Of a DNA stretch of 64,000 nt, positions 8,956 to 18,745 are shown one piece after another. The DNA is from CALKJP01 sp046299555. GTDB lineage: Bacteria; Bacteroidota; Bacteroidia; JACCXN01. The position numbers and the translations under genes are program-made. Within the stretch, counting starts at the first letter, position 1; each line of letters begins with the position of its first letter. Where the stretch lies: NCBI GenBank assembly GCA_046299555.1, contig JBKBHS010000001.1, positions 1,240,001 to 1,304,000 of the forward strand, written 5' to 3'. The notes under the pieces are model-generated. The model made no database searches. It was not told the origin of the DNA and worked only from the letters and a program-made list of their open reading frames with translations.

Positions 8956-10221
8956 TTATATGCCAATCATTAATACCGGATTTTCTAACATTTGTTTTAA
9001 TGTTTGTAAAAATGCAGCGCCAAGAGCGCCATCAACAACTCTATGGTCGCACGATAGGGTAACTTTCATAATATTACCCGGAACTATTTGACCGTTTTTA
9101 ACAACCGGGGTTTGTTTTATGGCGCCAACTGCTAATATGCAAGAATCAGGAGGATTAATAATTGCAGTAAATTCTTCTATACCAAACATTCCTAAATTGG
9201 AAATAGTAAAGGTATTGCCTTCCCAGTCGGATGGTTGAAGTTTTTTATCTTTAGCTTTTTGTGCAAAGTATTTTACTTCTTCAGCAATTTGTGAAATGGA
9301 TTTACTGTCGGCAAATCTGATAACAGGAACTAATAAACCTTCGTCAACTGCTACGGCAACTCCAATATGAATGTGCTCGTTATAGCGAATTTTATCGCCC
9401 AACCATGATGAATTAATTTTTGGATGTTTTCGCAATGAGGCTGCAACAGCTTTAATAACAATATCATTAAATGAAACTTTTACCGGAGATATGGCATTAA
9501 TGGCAGCTCGTGCTTCAATGGCTTTATCCATGTCAATTTCCATGGTTAAATAGAAATGTGGGGCCGAAAATTTGCTTTCTGCCAATCTACGGGCAATGGT
9601 TTTACGCATTTGCGATACATTTTCTTCTGTATAACTTTCTTTTCCTGGAATGTATGCAGGTGCTTTAGCTGAAGTTCCAACACTCGTAGATTTGAAGTTT
9701 TCTATATCGCGTTTGATGATTCGTCCACCATCACCGCTACCATTTATGGCGCTTATATCTATTCCTTTTTCGGCAGCTAATTTTTTAGCTAATGGCGATA
9801 CTTTAACTCTACCATCGTTTGGTGTGGGAATAGGTGTATTTACAACAGATGTAGAAGTTTGATTAACTACTGCCGGTGTACTTTCTTTAGCAATTTCTTT
9901 TTTCTCTTCAGTTTTTTCAATAACAGGGGCTGGTGCTCCTTGAGATTTTTTATATTGTTCTATTAATCCGCTTATATCTTCTCCTTCTTTTCCAAGAATT
10001 GCCAAAATGGAATCTACCGGAGCGCTTTGACCTTTTTCTACGCCAATGTATAATAATACACCGTCTTGAAACGATTCAAATTCCATAGTGGCTTTGTCAG
10101 TTTCAATTTCTGCAAGTAATTCGCCTGATTTTACTTTATCGCCCACTTTTTTATGCCATTCTGCTACCACTCCTTCAGTCATGGTATCACTTAGTTTGGG
10201 CATTTTTACTATTTCAGCCAT
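8956..10221 (-). CDS. pdhC: Pyruvate dehydrogenase E2, dihydrolipoamide acetyltransferase
   Basis: 421 residues with the three standard E2 parts. A single lipoyl domain occupies roughly residues 1-80, with the modified Lys in EIETDKATMEFES. An Ala/Pro/Thr-rich linker is followed by the peripheral-subunit-binding domain (KVSPLAKKLAAEKGIDISAI...GGRIIKRDIE, about 135-175). The catalytic acyltransferase domain ends with the active-site block SCDHRVVDGALGAAF. It transfers the acetyl group from E1 to CoA. It lies 50 bases downstream of pdhA and presumably shares its promoter. The E3 partner (lpdA) is encoded at 22719-24110; E1-beta is not next door. Confidence 0.93.
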   Translation of the reverse strand: MAEIVKMPKLSDTMTEGVVAEWHKKVGDKVKSGELLAEIETDKATMEFESFQDGVLLYIGVEKGQSAPVDSILAILGKEGEDISGLIEQYKKSQGAPAPVIEKTEEKKEIAKESTPAVVNQTSTSVVNTPIPTPNDGRVKVSPLAKKLAAEKGIDISAINGSGDGGRIIKRDIENFKSTSVGTSAKAPAYIPGKESYTEENVSQMRKTIARRLAESKFSAPHFYLTMEIDMDKAIEARAAINAISPVKVSFNDIVIKAVAASLRKHPKINSSWLGDKIRYNEHIHIGVAVAVDEGLLVPVIRFADSKSISQIAEEVKYFAQKAKDKKLQPSDWEGNTFTISNLGMFGIEEFTAIINPPDSCILAVGAIKQTPVVKNGQIVPGNIMKVTLSCDHRVVDGALGAAFLQTLKQMLENPVLMIGI

Positions 10222-10271
10222 ATTTTGATAGTTAAAATGTTAGAAATATTTTTTTATTATATCTTATATGA

Positions 10272-11267
10272 TTATTCTCGAATAAAAGGATAATCAGCTT
10301 GAACGTATACGTCTTTGTATAAATCTTCTGCAGCCGGAAATGGAGAATCTTCTGCAAATTTTACAGATTCTTCTACCTGTTGTTTTACACGCTCTTCAAT
10401 AGCTACTATTTCTTGCTCGGTAGCATATTTGTTTTTGCGAATGGTAGCTAATACTTGTTCAATAGGGTCTTTTTGTTTGTATTCTTCTACTTCTTCTTTG
10501 GTACGATATTTTGCCGGGTCGCTCATGGAGTGGCCACGGTAGCGATATGTTTTCATTTCAAGCAAAGTAGGTCCATCTCCTTTTCTTGCTCTTTCTGCTG
10601 CATCAGCAATTGCTTCATGAACGGCTTCGCAGCTCATTCCGTCAACTTGAAATGAAGGCATATCGTATGCTAATCCGATTTTATATAAATCATGCACATT
10701 AGACGTTCTTTCAACCGATGTTCCCATGGCATAATTATTATTTTCGATGATAAAAATAACAGGAAGTTTCCAAAGCATAGCCATGTTGAATGTTTCGTGC
10801 AATGCTCCTTGTCGAACCGCTCCATCGCCCATATAGCATAAGGTTACCAATTTTTCGCCACGATATTTATCGGCAAATGCAATTCCTGCTCCTAAAGGAA
10901 TTTGTCCCCCCACAATTCCATGTCCACCAAAGAAATTGCGCTCTTTGTCAAACATGTGCATAGAGCCGCCTTTCCCTTTTGAACAGCCTGTTACTTTACC
11001 AAACAACTCAGCCATTACAGCATTAGGGCTCATACCTCTTCCGATTGGATGAGCATGGTCGCGGTAAGCTGTTATTACTCGGTCATTTTTGGTAATGGCT
11101 GATTCTGCTCCTGCTACTAATGCTTCCTGCCCAATGTATAAGTGGCAGAAACCTCTGATTTTTTGTTGTATATATAGTTGGCCTGCTTTTTCTTCAAACC
11201 TGCGCATAAGTAACATGCTTTCGAACCATTGTAGGTAAGTCTCTTTGGTAAATTTTTTCTTTGCCAT
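10272..11267 (-). CDS. pdhA: Pyruvate dehydrogenase E1 component, alpha subunit
   Basis: 331 residues, usual for a separate E1-alpha. The thiamine-diphosphate motif is visible as MGDGAVRQGALHETFNMAMLWKLPVIFIIENNNYAMGT, i.e. GDG followed about 30 residues later by NN. The phosphorylation-loop-like YRYRGHSMSDP, the HLYIGQEA segment and KGKGGSMHMF agree with PdhA rather than branched-chain E1-alpha. It decarboxylates pyruvate together with a beta subunit that is absent from this window. A textbook promoter (11294-11325) precedes it, and pdhC follows, so a pdhA-pdhC operon is clear. Confidence 0.94.
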   Translation of the reverse strand: MAKKKFTKETYLQWFESMLLMRRFEEKAGQLYIQQKIRGFCHLYIGQEALVAGAESAITKNDRVITAYRDHAHPIGRGMSPNAVMAELFGKVTGCSKGKGGSMHMFDKERNFFGGHGIVGGQIPLGAGIAFADKYRGEKLVTLCYMGDGAVRQGALHETFNMAMLWKLPVIFIIENNNYAMGTSVERTSNVHDLYKIGLAYDMPSFQVDGMSCEAVHEAIADAAERARKGDGPTLLEMKTYRYRGHSMSDPAKYRTKEEVEEYKQKDPIEQVLATIRKNKYATEQEIVAIEERVKQQVEESVKFAEDSPFPAAEDLYKDVYVQADYPFIRE

Positions 11268-11293
11268 AGTTTTTTAGATAGTGTGTAAACGCA

Positions 11294-11325
11294 CAAATCT
11301 ACATGATTTTTCTATGATATTCAAA
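11294..11325 (-). promoter_or_regulatory. Bacteroidota-type promoter of pdhA
   Basis: On the minus strand TTTG (11325-11322) and TAGATTTG (11301-11294) are separated by exactly 20 bases, matching the Bacteroidota -33 TTTG / -7 TAnnTTTG promoter. It ends 26 bases before the pdhA start codon. Confidence 0.75.
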
Positions 11326-11359
11326 GAAGAAATTTGATAATACAAAAGCAGTAAAAAAA

Positions 11360-11854
11360 TTACTTCTTTTTTAATCTGCTTTCGTTAAAAAGTAGAGGTA
11401 AAAGGTCGTTCATAGAATTAACAAGATATATTGGACCTTTTTCACCTTTTAGGATTAGTTGTATGTTTTGGTTGTAACGACTTTCGTATTCTGCAACAGC
11501 CTGCCGGCAAGCACCGCATGGAGAGATTGGGTAATCTACGGTATAATTTTCTGAACGAGCAAAAATGGCAATTGCTTTAATTTTAACATCAGGATATTGC
11601 GCTCCGGCAGCAAAAATGGCCACTCGTTCGGCACATAAGCCGGATGGATAAGCTACATTTTCCTGATTATTTCCTGTAACTATTATGCCGTTTTCTAATA
11701 ATAAAGCTGCTCCCACATGAAACAAAGAGTAGGGGGCGTAAGCATTATTTGCAGCTTCTTCAGCTTTTTTAAGCAAATCTTGTTGCCAGCTTTCCAGTTC
11801 TTGGGCAGAATCAAATTCTTCAACGTTAATTTGAATGCTTATTTTTTTGCTCAT
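11360..11854 (-). CDS. cdd: Cytidine deaminase
   Basis: 164 residues. The zinc site is complete: the CAER motif (Cys ligand/His replaced as in the small tetrameric form, with catalytic Glu) and PCGACRQ carrying the other two cysteines. The N-terminal segment AYAPYSLFHVGAALL is the usual substrate-binding strand. It converts cytidine and deoxycytidine to uridine and deoxyuridine in pyrimidine salvage. It starts four bases after the ispF stop and is therefore in the porV-ispF-cdd transcription unit, in the same order as in flavobacteria. A 25-residue N-terminal extension with a SUI-like acidic stretch is longer than in E. coli-type minimal forms but common in this phylum. Confidence 0.93.
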   Translation of the reverse strand: MSKKISIQINVEEFDSAQELESWQQDLLKKAEEAANNAYAPYSLFHVGAALLLENGIIVTGNNQENVAYPSGLCAERVAIFAAGAQYPDVKIKAIAIFARSENYTVDYPISPCGACRQAVAEYESRYNQNIQLILKGEKGPIYLVNSMNDLLPLLFNESRLKKK

Positions 11855-11857
11855 TAT

Positions 11858-12343
11858 TTATCTTACCTTTTCAATTAAGGCTACAGCATAGGCATTTACA
11901 CCCTCTTCGCGTCCTACATAGCCCAATTTTTCGTTGGTAGTAGCTTTTATAGAAATATCATCTTCCGGAATATTCATGGTGTTAGCTAAGGCTTTTACCA
12001 TTTCTGGAATATGTGGATTTATTTTCGGTTTTTCAAGTGCTAATGTGGCATCAATATTACCAATTTCGTAGCCTTTTTCTCGAATTAATACAACAGTTTC
12101 AGCCAGCAATTTTTTTGAATCTATGCCTTTGTATTTTGGGTTGGTATTCGGGAAATGAAAACCAATATCTCTCATATTGGCTGCTCCTAATAAGGCATCG
12201 CAAATAGCATGAATTAATACATCTGCATCGGAATGACCAACTGCACCTTTTGAATGTTTAATTTTAATGCCTCCCAACCATAAATCATAACCTTCTGATA
12301 GTGGATGAACATCGTATCCAAAACCAACTCTGATTTTAGTCAT
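11858..12343 (-). CDS. ispF: 2-C-methyl-D-erythritol 2,4-cyclodiphosphate synthase
   Basis: 161 residues, full length for IspF, the fifth enzyme of the MEP isoprenoid pathway. The metal-binding motif GYDVHPL near the start, the HSDADVLIHAICDALLGAANMRDIGFHFP block and the C-terminal EKLGYVGREEG are all characteristic. It starts eight bases before the end of porV (12336-12343 overlap), so translational coupling with porV is likely. Presence of IspF shows that this organism makes isoprenoid precursors by the MEP route. Confidence 0.96.
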   Translation of the reverse strand: MTKIRVGFGYDVHPLSEGYDLWLGGIKIKHSKGAVGHSDADVLIHAICDALLGAANMRDIGFHFPNTNPKYKGIDSKKLLAETVVLIREKGYEIGNIDATLALEKPKINPHIPEMVKALANTMNIPEDDISIKATTNEKLGYVGREEGVNAYAVALIEKVR

Positions 12344-13556
12344 TCGCTTTTTTGTTTTGTTCTTTAAAAGAATCGAAATCGAAATGAAGGGTAAATCGAA
12401 GGGTATTTGCTAATGGATTTCTTTGCTGAACTGCTACCAGATATGTTAAATCTAAGCCAAATACACTATATTTCAAGCCTGCTCCAACTGTTACAAATTG
12501 ACGATTTCCTTTGGTGGGATGCTCGTAAAAATACCCTGCTCTAAGTGCAAATTGATTATCGTACCAGTATTCAATACCAATAGAAGGGTTTATTTCTCTA
12601 AGTTCTTCTTTGGTTTTGTTATAGGTTCCATCATCACGTTTTACTCCGGGAGCATCATAAAACGATTGAATAATTCCGTTTACAACACTTACATTTGGGT
12701 CCATTCCCACAGCAATAGAATCTCTGTTTGTTGTAGAGTAAATGGGGGGAGTTGGTACTAATAATTTGGTGGCTTCAAAAGTAAATGATATGGTATTGGC
12801 ATCATCGGGTTTTAAGGTAAGTGTGCTTCCTAAACGCAAATTGGTAGGTATAAAATCTCTCTTACCGGCATTAGAATACGACATTTTAGCACCTAAATTA
12901 TTAACGGCTAATCCTGCACGAAGTTCAGCATTTTTATTTCCTATTTCTATATCTTTGTTTTGATAAAACATTGATACATCTGAAGCAACTGTTTGCCCCG
13001 GTTTGGTTTGAGCTCCTTGCACAACTTGTCCGAAAGTTAGGTTAGAATAGATATATTTTACGGTAATACCTCCCGAAAAATATTCTGATAATTTGGTTGA
13101 ATAGGCTGTAGTAACAGCAAATTCATTTGGCCTGAATTGCCCCACAGTGAGGCCTTGCTCATCTGTAAAAGTGATATTTCCTAATGAAGAATAAAATAGC
13201 GACATACCTAAAGCTTGTCGGTTGCCAATTTTTTTATATCCTGATAAATAAGATAAGTTGATATCAGGAACTAATGCTCTTAACCAAGGAATGTAGGAAA
13301 TGGCAAATCCCATTTCTTTTTTCGACATAGCCAGTTTTGAGGCATTCCAATAAACTGCATTGGCATCAGGTGAAATTGAAACACCGGCATCTCCCATAGC
13401 ACCGGAGCGTGAATCAGGTGCTATCATTAAAAAAGGAACTGCGGTAGTTATGGTGTTTAAACGTTCGTTTTCTCCTAAATTAAAATTTTGGGCATTTATG
13501 TATTGTATCGAAAAAACAATAATAAGTAATCCAATAAAAAACTTTCTCAAATTCAT
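12336..13556 (-). CDS. porV: Type IX secretion outer-membrane protein PorV (LptO)
   Basis: 406 residues with a signal peptide (about 1-23, ending INAQ). The early mature sequence TTAVPFLMIAPDSRSGAMGDAGVSISPDANAVYWN is the PorV signature of the FadL-like barrel family, and WLRALVPDINLSYLSGYKK continues it. PorV is a 14-stranded outer-membrane protein that carries T9SS cargo from the SprA/Sov translocon to the sortase PorU. porU is the next gene upstream on the same strand, and ispF and cdd follow. I set the start at 13556 (MNLRKFF); another ATG lies three codons upstream. Confidence 0.92.
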   Translation of the reverse strand: MNLRKFFIGLLIIVFSIQYINAQNFNLGENERLNTITTAVPFLMIAPDSRSGAMGDAGVSISPDANAVYWNASKLAMSKKEMGFAISYIPWLRALVPDINLSYLSGYKKIGNRQALGMSLFYSSLGNITFTDEQGLTVGQFRPNEFAVTTAYSTKLSEYFSGGITVKYIYSNLTFGQVVQGAQTKPGQTVASDVSMFYQNKDIEIGNKNAELRAGLAVNNLGAKMSYSNAGKRDFIPTNLRLGSTLTLKPDDANTISFTFEATKLLVPTPPIYSTTNRDSIAVGMDPNVSVVNGIIQSFYDAPGVKRDDGTYNKTKEELREINPSIGIEYWYDNQFALRAGYFYEHPTKGNRQFVTVGAGLKYSVFGLDLTYLVAVQQRNPLANTLRFTLHFDFDSFKEQNKKAND

Positions 13557-13664
13557 ATTAAACAAGCAATGGGCAGCAAATATAGTTAATTTATTTATCC
13601 TCTAATATAAATAAAAAGACAAGATTAAACGGTGTTTTTTTATAAATATTGTGTGTATTAGCTT

Positions 13665-16600
13665 TTAATTTAAAATAACTAGTTTTTCAAATTTTTCGGC
13701 AATAGCTCCTTCTTGTGTTTTTACTTTAACTCTATATATATAAACTCCACGTCCAATTTTATCTCCATATTCGTCTTTACCGTCCCAATTAATACCGTCT
13801 ATTCTAAAACCATCTTTATTTGAAAATGTTTCGATGGTTTTAACGAGTTTTCCTGATACCGTAAAAATTTGAATTTGTATGTCTAACCTTGTTCCGGGTT
13901 GATTGTGTTCAAACATAAACTGAGTGTTGGTTGTAAAAGGATTGGGATAATTAAGAACATGGTTTAATGCAAGTTTGGCCGATTTTGCTACTACAAATTC
14001 TGTGTAGGCATCTCCCGGATTATTATATACATCCCAGGCTTTGAATTTTAAACTATATCTCCCTTCTTCTAGATTGTAAAAAGGATATTTTACTTTACCG
14101 CTTTGGTAGCTGTCTAAATCTGCTTCATAATAATCGTTTAATATGATGGTTTTTGCTGTTTCGTTATTTTTAACAACGGTAATATCGTGTCCAATTCCTG
14201 AACCTGTGGTATTAATTCCATTTTCATCTTCTATGTATGCTAAAAGTCGCGGATTTTCGTTGGTAGTGCCGCCAAATACAAATTTTTCATCGTTCATGTA
14301 AAGCTTGATTTTAGGCCCGGTATTATCCACTGGTGCATTTTCATTAAATCCGCCCACAATAAATTTTTCAAAATATCCGTGTGCATCATATTCTTGATTT
14401 TCGGCATAATAGCTTATGCGTCCAATATCATAATTATAGGCTATATCTTTAGGAACTATAAAGGTAAAAGTAAAATCACCGTTTTTTACGCTGGCTTTTC
14501 CACGGTAAAGTATGTTTCGCCATACTTTAAAATATACTTTAGGGCTTTTGGTTGAACCATCATTTTCAATCGTTTCAAGATTTAATTTTTTGTCGTACAC
14601 AGTAGGATAGATAATTCCGTTAAAGCTTGAAATTTTTTGTCCGTTTTTATCACTTATATATCCCTTTACTGTTACTTTCGACAAAGCCTTTAATGTATCT
14701 GTAATAGAAATTACGGGATTATTATTAATGTGTGTGGTGGTAACTTTTTCTTTTGGATAAGCTAATCTAATAGCAGGGTCGCCTAAAAAGGTAAAATTTC
14801 GATGGTTTAAATCTCCACCAGCCGAATTTTTGGTTAATCGAAACACATCTCCCATTCGGGGCATTTCTCCATTATATTCTTCAAAAACGTTTTCATAAAA
14901 ACATTTATTTAAAATGTAATTTGGAAATGAATAAACTAATCGAACGGTAGTAAATAAACCAATGCCCCCTCCTTGCGGATTTAATAATACCAATTCTCCG
15001 GCTGAGGTTCTGTTAGGGTCGTCAAAACGGCTAAATTCGCAAGTGGCAGTAAAAAATAAAGGCAAATTTTTATTTTTCCAACTATCTATCTCTTGAACGG
15101 TTAAAACTCTTTCGTGAGCCCAACCGGTTTCTCCTCCATGACCGGTATAATTAATTATTAAACTTCCTTGTTCTACTCGTCTTCTTATAGCATCATTTAT
15201 CTCCGGATAACGCTGTCCTCCCGGAGTAGATTCTTGTCTGTAAGCATCCAAATAAATTTTTTCTATATTGTAACTTTTATAGGTGGTATCTACCAAAGTG
15301 GCTAATTTTTCTGCATCTTGTGTATGCAAACTTCCATCTTCATCGTCTCCAACAAAAGCAATTATATTTCGCCAATTAAGCATGGTAGTGGTGGTGTTAT
15401 ATGATTTAATTTTATTAACCATGGCTTGTGCTTCGTTTCGGTTTTTAACAGGAAATCTTCCTATCCCAATATCAATTAATTCTATTCCGGATGATAGCCA
15501 ACCGCCCTCGTTCGTATCAAGTAATCCAAAAAAATCATCCGAAACATAAGATGCAGTTGGGTCTAATGAATTAAAAGATTGATAAGTAGGAATAAAATTA
15601 GTGTTATTACCTCCTGAATTTCTATTATTAAATGAACCATCTCCGAACAGAAGCAGATATTTGGGCATTTCTGCCATGTTAGAGGCTCTTTCGTAAAACA
15701 TTCTTACAAAATTTCTGATAGCTGAAATATCTCTCGAACCGGATGAAAATTCGTTATAAATTTCATCAACGTTTACAACATGTACGCTTAATCCGTCATT
15801 TCTGTGAAAATCGGCTAATTCGTTTGCTTGTTGTATAAATAAGGGATGTGTAACAATTAAAAAATCGGCAAAATTTAAAGCATGTAAATTTTGATTATTG
15901 ATTCTACCGACTTTGATTGGAGTTAAATAATTTTGGTTTTTAAAAGCTATAAACTCTCTAAGCACAGAACTATTTAATCTGAAAATAAAATTTGACCCGC
16001 TAACATTTCCACTTATTCTATTGATATTGAATGGATCAGTAATATCCCAAACTTGAGTATTGTTGGAATAATTTCCTAAAATATATTCCGCTACATTTCC
16101 AGCCCCAACACTTGCGGTATGTCTAAAAATCATCTGATCGCCAGCCATTAATAATTGTCGCATACAATTTACTTCGATATAGTCTAACCAACCCGTTGCT
16201 GAACCTGTTTTAGCATATTGAATATTTACATTAATGGCATTTCCGGGTGGTGTATTAAACGTAAGTGTACCATTATTTATCGAAGCATAAGTAGCATAAT
16301 ACAACGATGTTAAAACTCCGTTAATTGGTATAATTAATGAATTACCGTGGGCATTTACGGTAAATTGAGTGCTATTATCATGTCGTGCAGCTACTTGAAC
16401 TTTAACATGGGTAGTTGAATTTATATCTAAGTTAGGAAAATTAAAGCCAAAATTATAGTTTGTAACGGCATCAAAAGTTTCTCCAAACCAAATTCTGCCT
16501 GATTTTAATAGATTTATATTTTCTTTTTCATAAAAGGCATAATCATTAAACGAGGTTATTGTATGTGTAGCCGGCAGTTGGGTTGATGTTACGGTGGGAA

Positions 16601-17531
16601 TTCTTTTTCCGGGTCCTAAATCAATATTCAAAAAATAAAAACTTGTATCCGAATACAAATGAAGTTGATGCTCAAATAAACCATTGCTATTGTTTAGTTT
16701 CCAACTATGAGGTTCTTGACCATAAAAAAGAATGTAATCTTGTGTATCAAACTTCCCGTCATTCTCCCCTTCAACATAAATGGCGTTTTCAATCAAATCG
16801 TCATACGTAAAATCAGAATTTTTTTCAGGAAGCATTTTTCCACCGTTACCATATATTCTTATATGTTTGGGATTGATTGATTCCGGTTGAATACCCAAGC
16901 TGATTAAAAAATTATAATCAATTTTATATATTCCGTTTTTCAGTACACCAATCTTAAACCAGTTTCCACTTGAAAGAACAGAATTACTTGTAAACGATTT
17001 TACATTTATTGATGATTTATAAGTTGATTTTGAAGTAACCTGAATATCAAATGCAATTAAACGCTCATATTTTCCGCTTAACTCATTTTTTCTGATTGGA
17101 ATTACATAAATATACGCTAAAGGTTTTTTTTGTTGATAAACAATGTTGGAATTTACAATTGGTTCTGATTGAATTAAATTAATACCTTTAATTTTTTTCA
17201 AATCAACATTTTCTGGAAATGTTTCATAAATAGGATTAATTATTTTTACATCTATTGAAGTGGTATTTTCAGAAACATTCTTTTTAATAAGCAGGCTTGG
17301 TAAAAAATTAAATTCTTGAAGATACGATGCGTTTTCAAAACCAATATTATAATACGATTCTACATCTGTAAACTTAATAGTAAAAGGCTCTATCCATTGT
17401 AAATTAAATTCTTGATTTATATTTTTTGTTTGATTTAAGTTTCTAATTTCAATAGAGGTTATATTTTTTTGAGCCCAAGATTGGAAACAAATTAAAAAGA
17501 TTGAAACTAAATTTAAAATAACTCGTTTCAT
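13665..17531 (-). CDS. porU: Type IX secretion sortase PorU
   Basis: 1288 residues with signal peptide (about 1-20, ending SWAQ). The central part is a gingipain-type (C25) cysteine peptidase: catalytic His in IINYTGHGGETGWAHE and catalytic Cys in FFTATCEFSRFDDP, with the preceding FGDGSFNN and LDIGIGRFPV strands. The C-terminal about 90 residues form a T9SS sorting-like domain (LNYPNPFTTNTQF ... WDGKDEYGD) that in PorU is kept. PorU cleaves the sorting domain from T9SS cargo and attaches A-LPS. The start at 17531 (MKRVILNLV) gives the signal peptide; an upstream in-frame ATG seven codons earlier is less likely. porV lies 108 bases downstream. Confidence 0.93.
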   Translation of the reverse strand: MKRVILNLVSIFLICFQSWAQKNITSIEIRNLNQTKNINQEFNLQWIEPFTIKFTDVESYYNIGFENASYLQEFNFLPSLLIKKNVSENTTSIDVKIINPIYETFPENVDLKKIKGINLIQSEPIVNSNIVYQQKKPLAYIYVIPIRKNELSGKYERLIAFDIQVTSKSTYKSSINVKSFTSNSVLSSGNWFKIGVLKNGIYKIDYNFLISLGIQPESINPKHIRIYGNGGKMLPEKNSDFTYDDLIENAIYVEGENDGKFDTQDYILFYGQEPHSWKLNNSNGLFEHQLHLYSDTSFYFLNIDLGPGKRIPTVTSTQLPATHTITSFNDYAFYEKENINLLKSGRIWFGETFDAVTNYNFGFNFPNLDINSTTHVKVQVAARHDNSTQFTVNAHGNSLIIPINGVLTSLYYATYASINNGTLTFNTPPGNAINVNIQYAKTGSATGWLDYIEVNCMRQLLMAGDQMIFRHTASVGAGNVAEYILGNYSNNTQVWDITDPFNINRISGNVSGSNFIFRLNSSVLREFIAFKNQNYLTPIKVGRINNQNLHALNFADFLIVTHPLFIQQANELADFHRNDGLSVHVVNVDEIYNEFSSGSRDISAIRNFVRMFYERASNMAEMPKYLLLFGDGSFNNRNSGGNNTNFIPTYQSFNSLDPTASYVSDDFFGLLDTNEGGWLSSGIELIDIGIGRFPVKNRNEAQAMVNKIKSYNTTTTMLNWRNIIAFVGDDEDGSLHTQDAEKLATLVDTTYKSYNIEKIYLDAYRQESTPGGQRYPEINDAIRRRVEQGSLIINYTGHGGETGWAHERVLTVQEIDSWKNKNLPLFFTATCEFSRFDDPNRTSAGELVLLNPQGGGIGLFTTVRLVYSFPNYILNKCFYENVFEEYNGEMPRMGDVFRLTKNSAGGDLNHRNFTFLGDPAIRLAYPKEKVTTTHINNNPVISITDTLKALSKVTVKGYISDKNGQKISSFNGIIYPTVYDKKLNLETIENDGSTKSPKVYFKVWRNILYRGKASVKNGDFTFTFIVPKDIAYNYDIGRISYYAENQEYDAHGYFEKFIVGGFNENAPVDNTGPKIKLYMNDEKFVFGGTTNENPRLLAYIEDENGINTTGSGIGHDITVVKNNETAKTIILNDYYEADLDSYQSGKVKYPFYNLEEGRYSLKFKAWDVYNNPGDAYTEFVVAKSAKLALNHVLNYPNPFTTNTQFMFEHNQPGTRLDIQIQIFTVSGKLVKTIETFSNKDGFRIDGINWDGKDEYGDKIGRGVYIYRVKVKTQEGAIAEKFEKLVILN

Positions 17532-17738
17532 GTAAGTAATATCGGCTAACAAATTAATGAATTAAAAAGTTCTTAAAATTATGACAAAAATGCTTTTTTA
17601 AAACGAAATCACAACGAATATATTTTGTTAGATGAATAATTTTGTAATTGAATTTTGAAATGTTTAAAAAATATTTTGTATCATTGCCCGATTAAGGTAA
17701 AGATACCTTCGACAAATTTTAGAGCACAAATTACGGGT

Positions 17739-18716
17739 ATGACTAAACTCAAACTCTCTATATACTTAGCAATTGTGCTGGTTTTAGTAGTTATAGGTAC
17801 TCAAAATACCTATGCACAAGACCCGCAGTTTACGCAGTTTTATGCAAATCCATTGTATTTAAATCCAGCCTTTGCAGGTACAGCGCGTTGTCCGCGTGTA
17901 ATTATGAATTATCGTCATCAATGGCCTGGAATACCAACTACTGCAGGTAAAACTTTTGTAACATATGCTGCTTCTTACGATCAACATATTGATGCTATAG
18001 CCGGTGGAATAGGTGCTCAAATTTTAACCGATAGAGCTGGAGATGGAACTTTAAACACAACTACTGCAAGTTTAATTTACTCTTATCAGTTACCCGTTAG
18101 CAGAACTTTTTCATTAAAATTTGGCGGGCAAGCAACTTATTTGCAAAAACGCTTAGACAGAAGCAAACTTACCTTTGGCGATATGATAGATCCTCGAAGA
18201 GGATTTGTTTATAATACCCAAGATATTATTCCGTCCGATACAAAAACAGCTGTTGATTTTTCAGCGGGCGCTCTAGGATACAGTAAATTATTCTTTGTTG
18301 GATTTGCAGCACACCATCTAACACAACCGGATGAGGGTTTTATTTCTCAATCACGTTTACCAATGAAAATAACAGGACATGCAGGTGCTGTAATACCGGT
18401 TGACGGAAGAAATGGAGAAGTATCAGTTTCTCCAAATATTTTATATCAACGACAACAAAATTTCCAACAAATAAATTTGGGCGTTTATTTTAATAAAGGT
18501 GCATTTGTAGCAGGAATGTGGTACCGAAATCAAGATGCGGTTATTGTTTTATTTGGTGTACAGCAAAGTATGTATAAATTTGGATACAGTTACGATGTTA
18601 CAGTATCGAAATTAACAACCAAATCAGCCGGTTCGCATGAAATTTCGTTTGCATTGCAATTTGATTGTAAACCAAAGAAAAAGAAATTCCGTACAATAAG
18701 TTGTCCATCATTTTAG
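17739..18716 (+). CDS. PorP/SprF family outer-membrane protein
   Basis: 325 residues; the start at 17739 (MTKLKLSIYLAIVLV) gives a signal peptide ending near TYAQ, while an in-frame ATG 28 codons upstream does not. The mature N-terminus DPQFTQFYANPLYLNPAFAGTARCPRV followed by NYRHQWPG is the defining PorP/SprF motif. Such barrels anchor T9SS components or serve as attachment partners for secreted adhesins and type B cargo. It is 29 bases upstream of gldJ and transcribed with it, diverging from porU. In flavobacteria, as I recall, gldJ follows porU directly, so this gene looks like an addition to the conserved block. Confidence 0.88.
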   Translation: MTKLKLSIYLAIVLVLVVIGTQNTYAQDPQFTQFYANPLYLNPAFAGTARCPRVIMNYRHQWPGIPTTAGKTFVTYAASYDQHIDAIAGGIGAQILTDRAGDGTLNTTTASLIYSYQLPVSRTFSLKFGGQATYLQKRLDRSKLTFGDMIDPRRGFVYNTQDIIPSDTKTAVDFSAGALGYSKLFFVGFAAHHLTQPDEGFISQSRLPMKITGHAGAVIPVDGRNGEVSVSPNILYQRQQNFQQINLGVYFNKGAFVAGMWYRNQDAVIVLFGVQQSMYKFGYSYDVTVSKLTTKSAGSHEISFALQFDCKPKKKKFRTISCPSF

Positions 18717-18745
18717 TTAAATATAGCAAATAACAAATACCATAT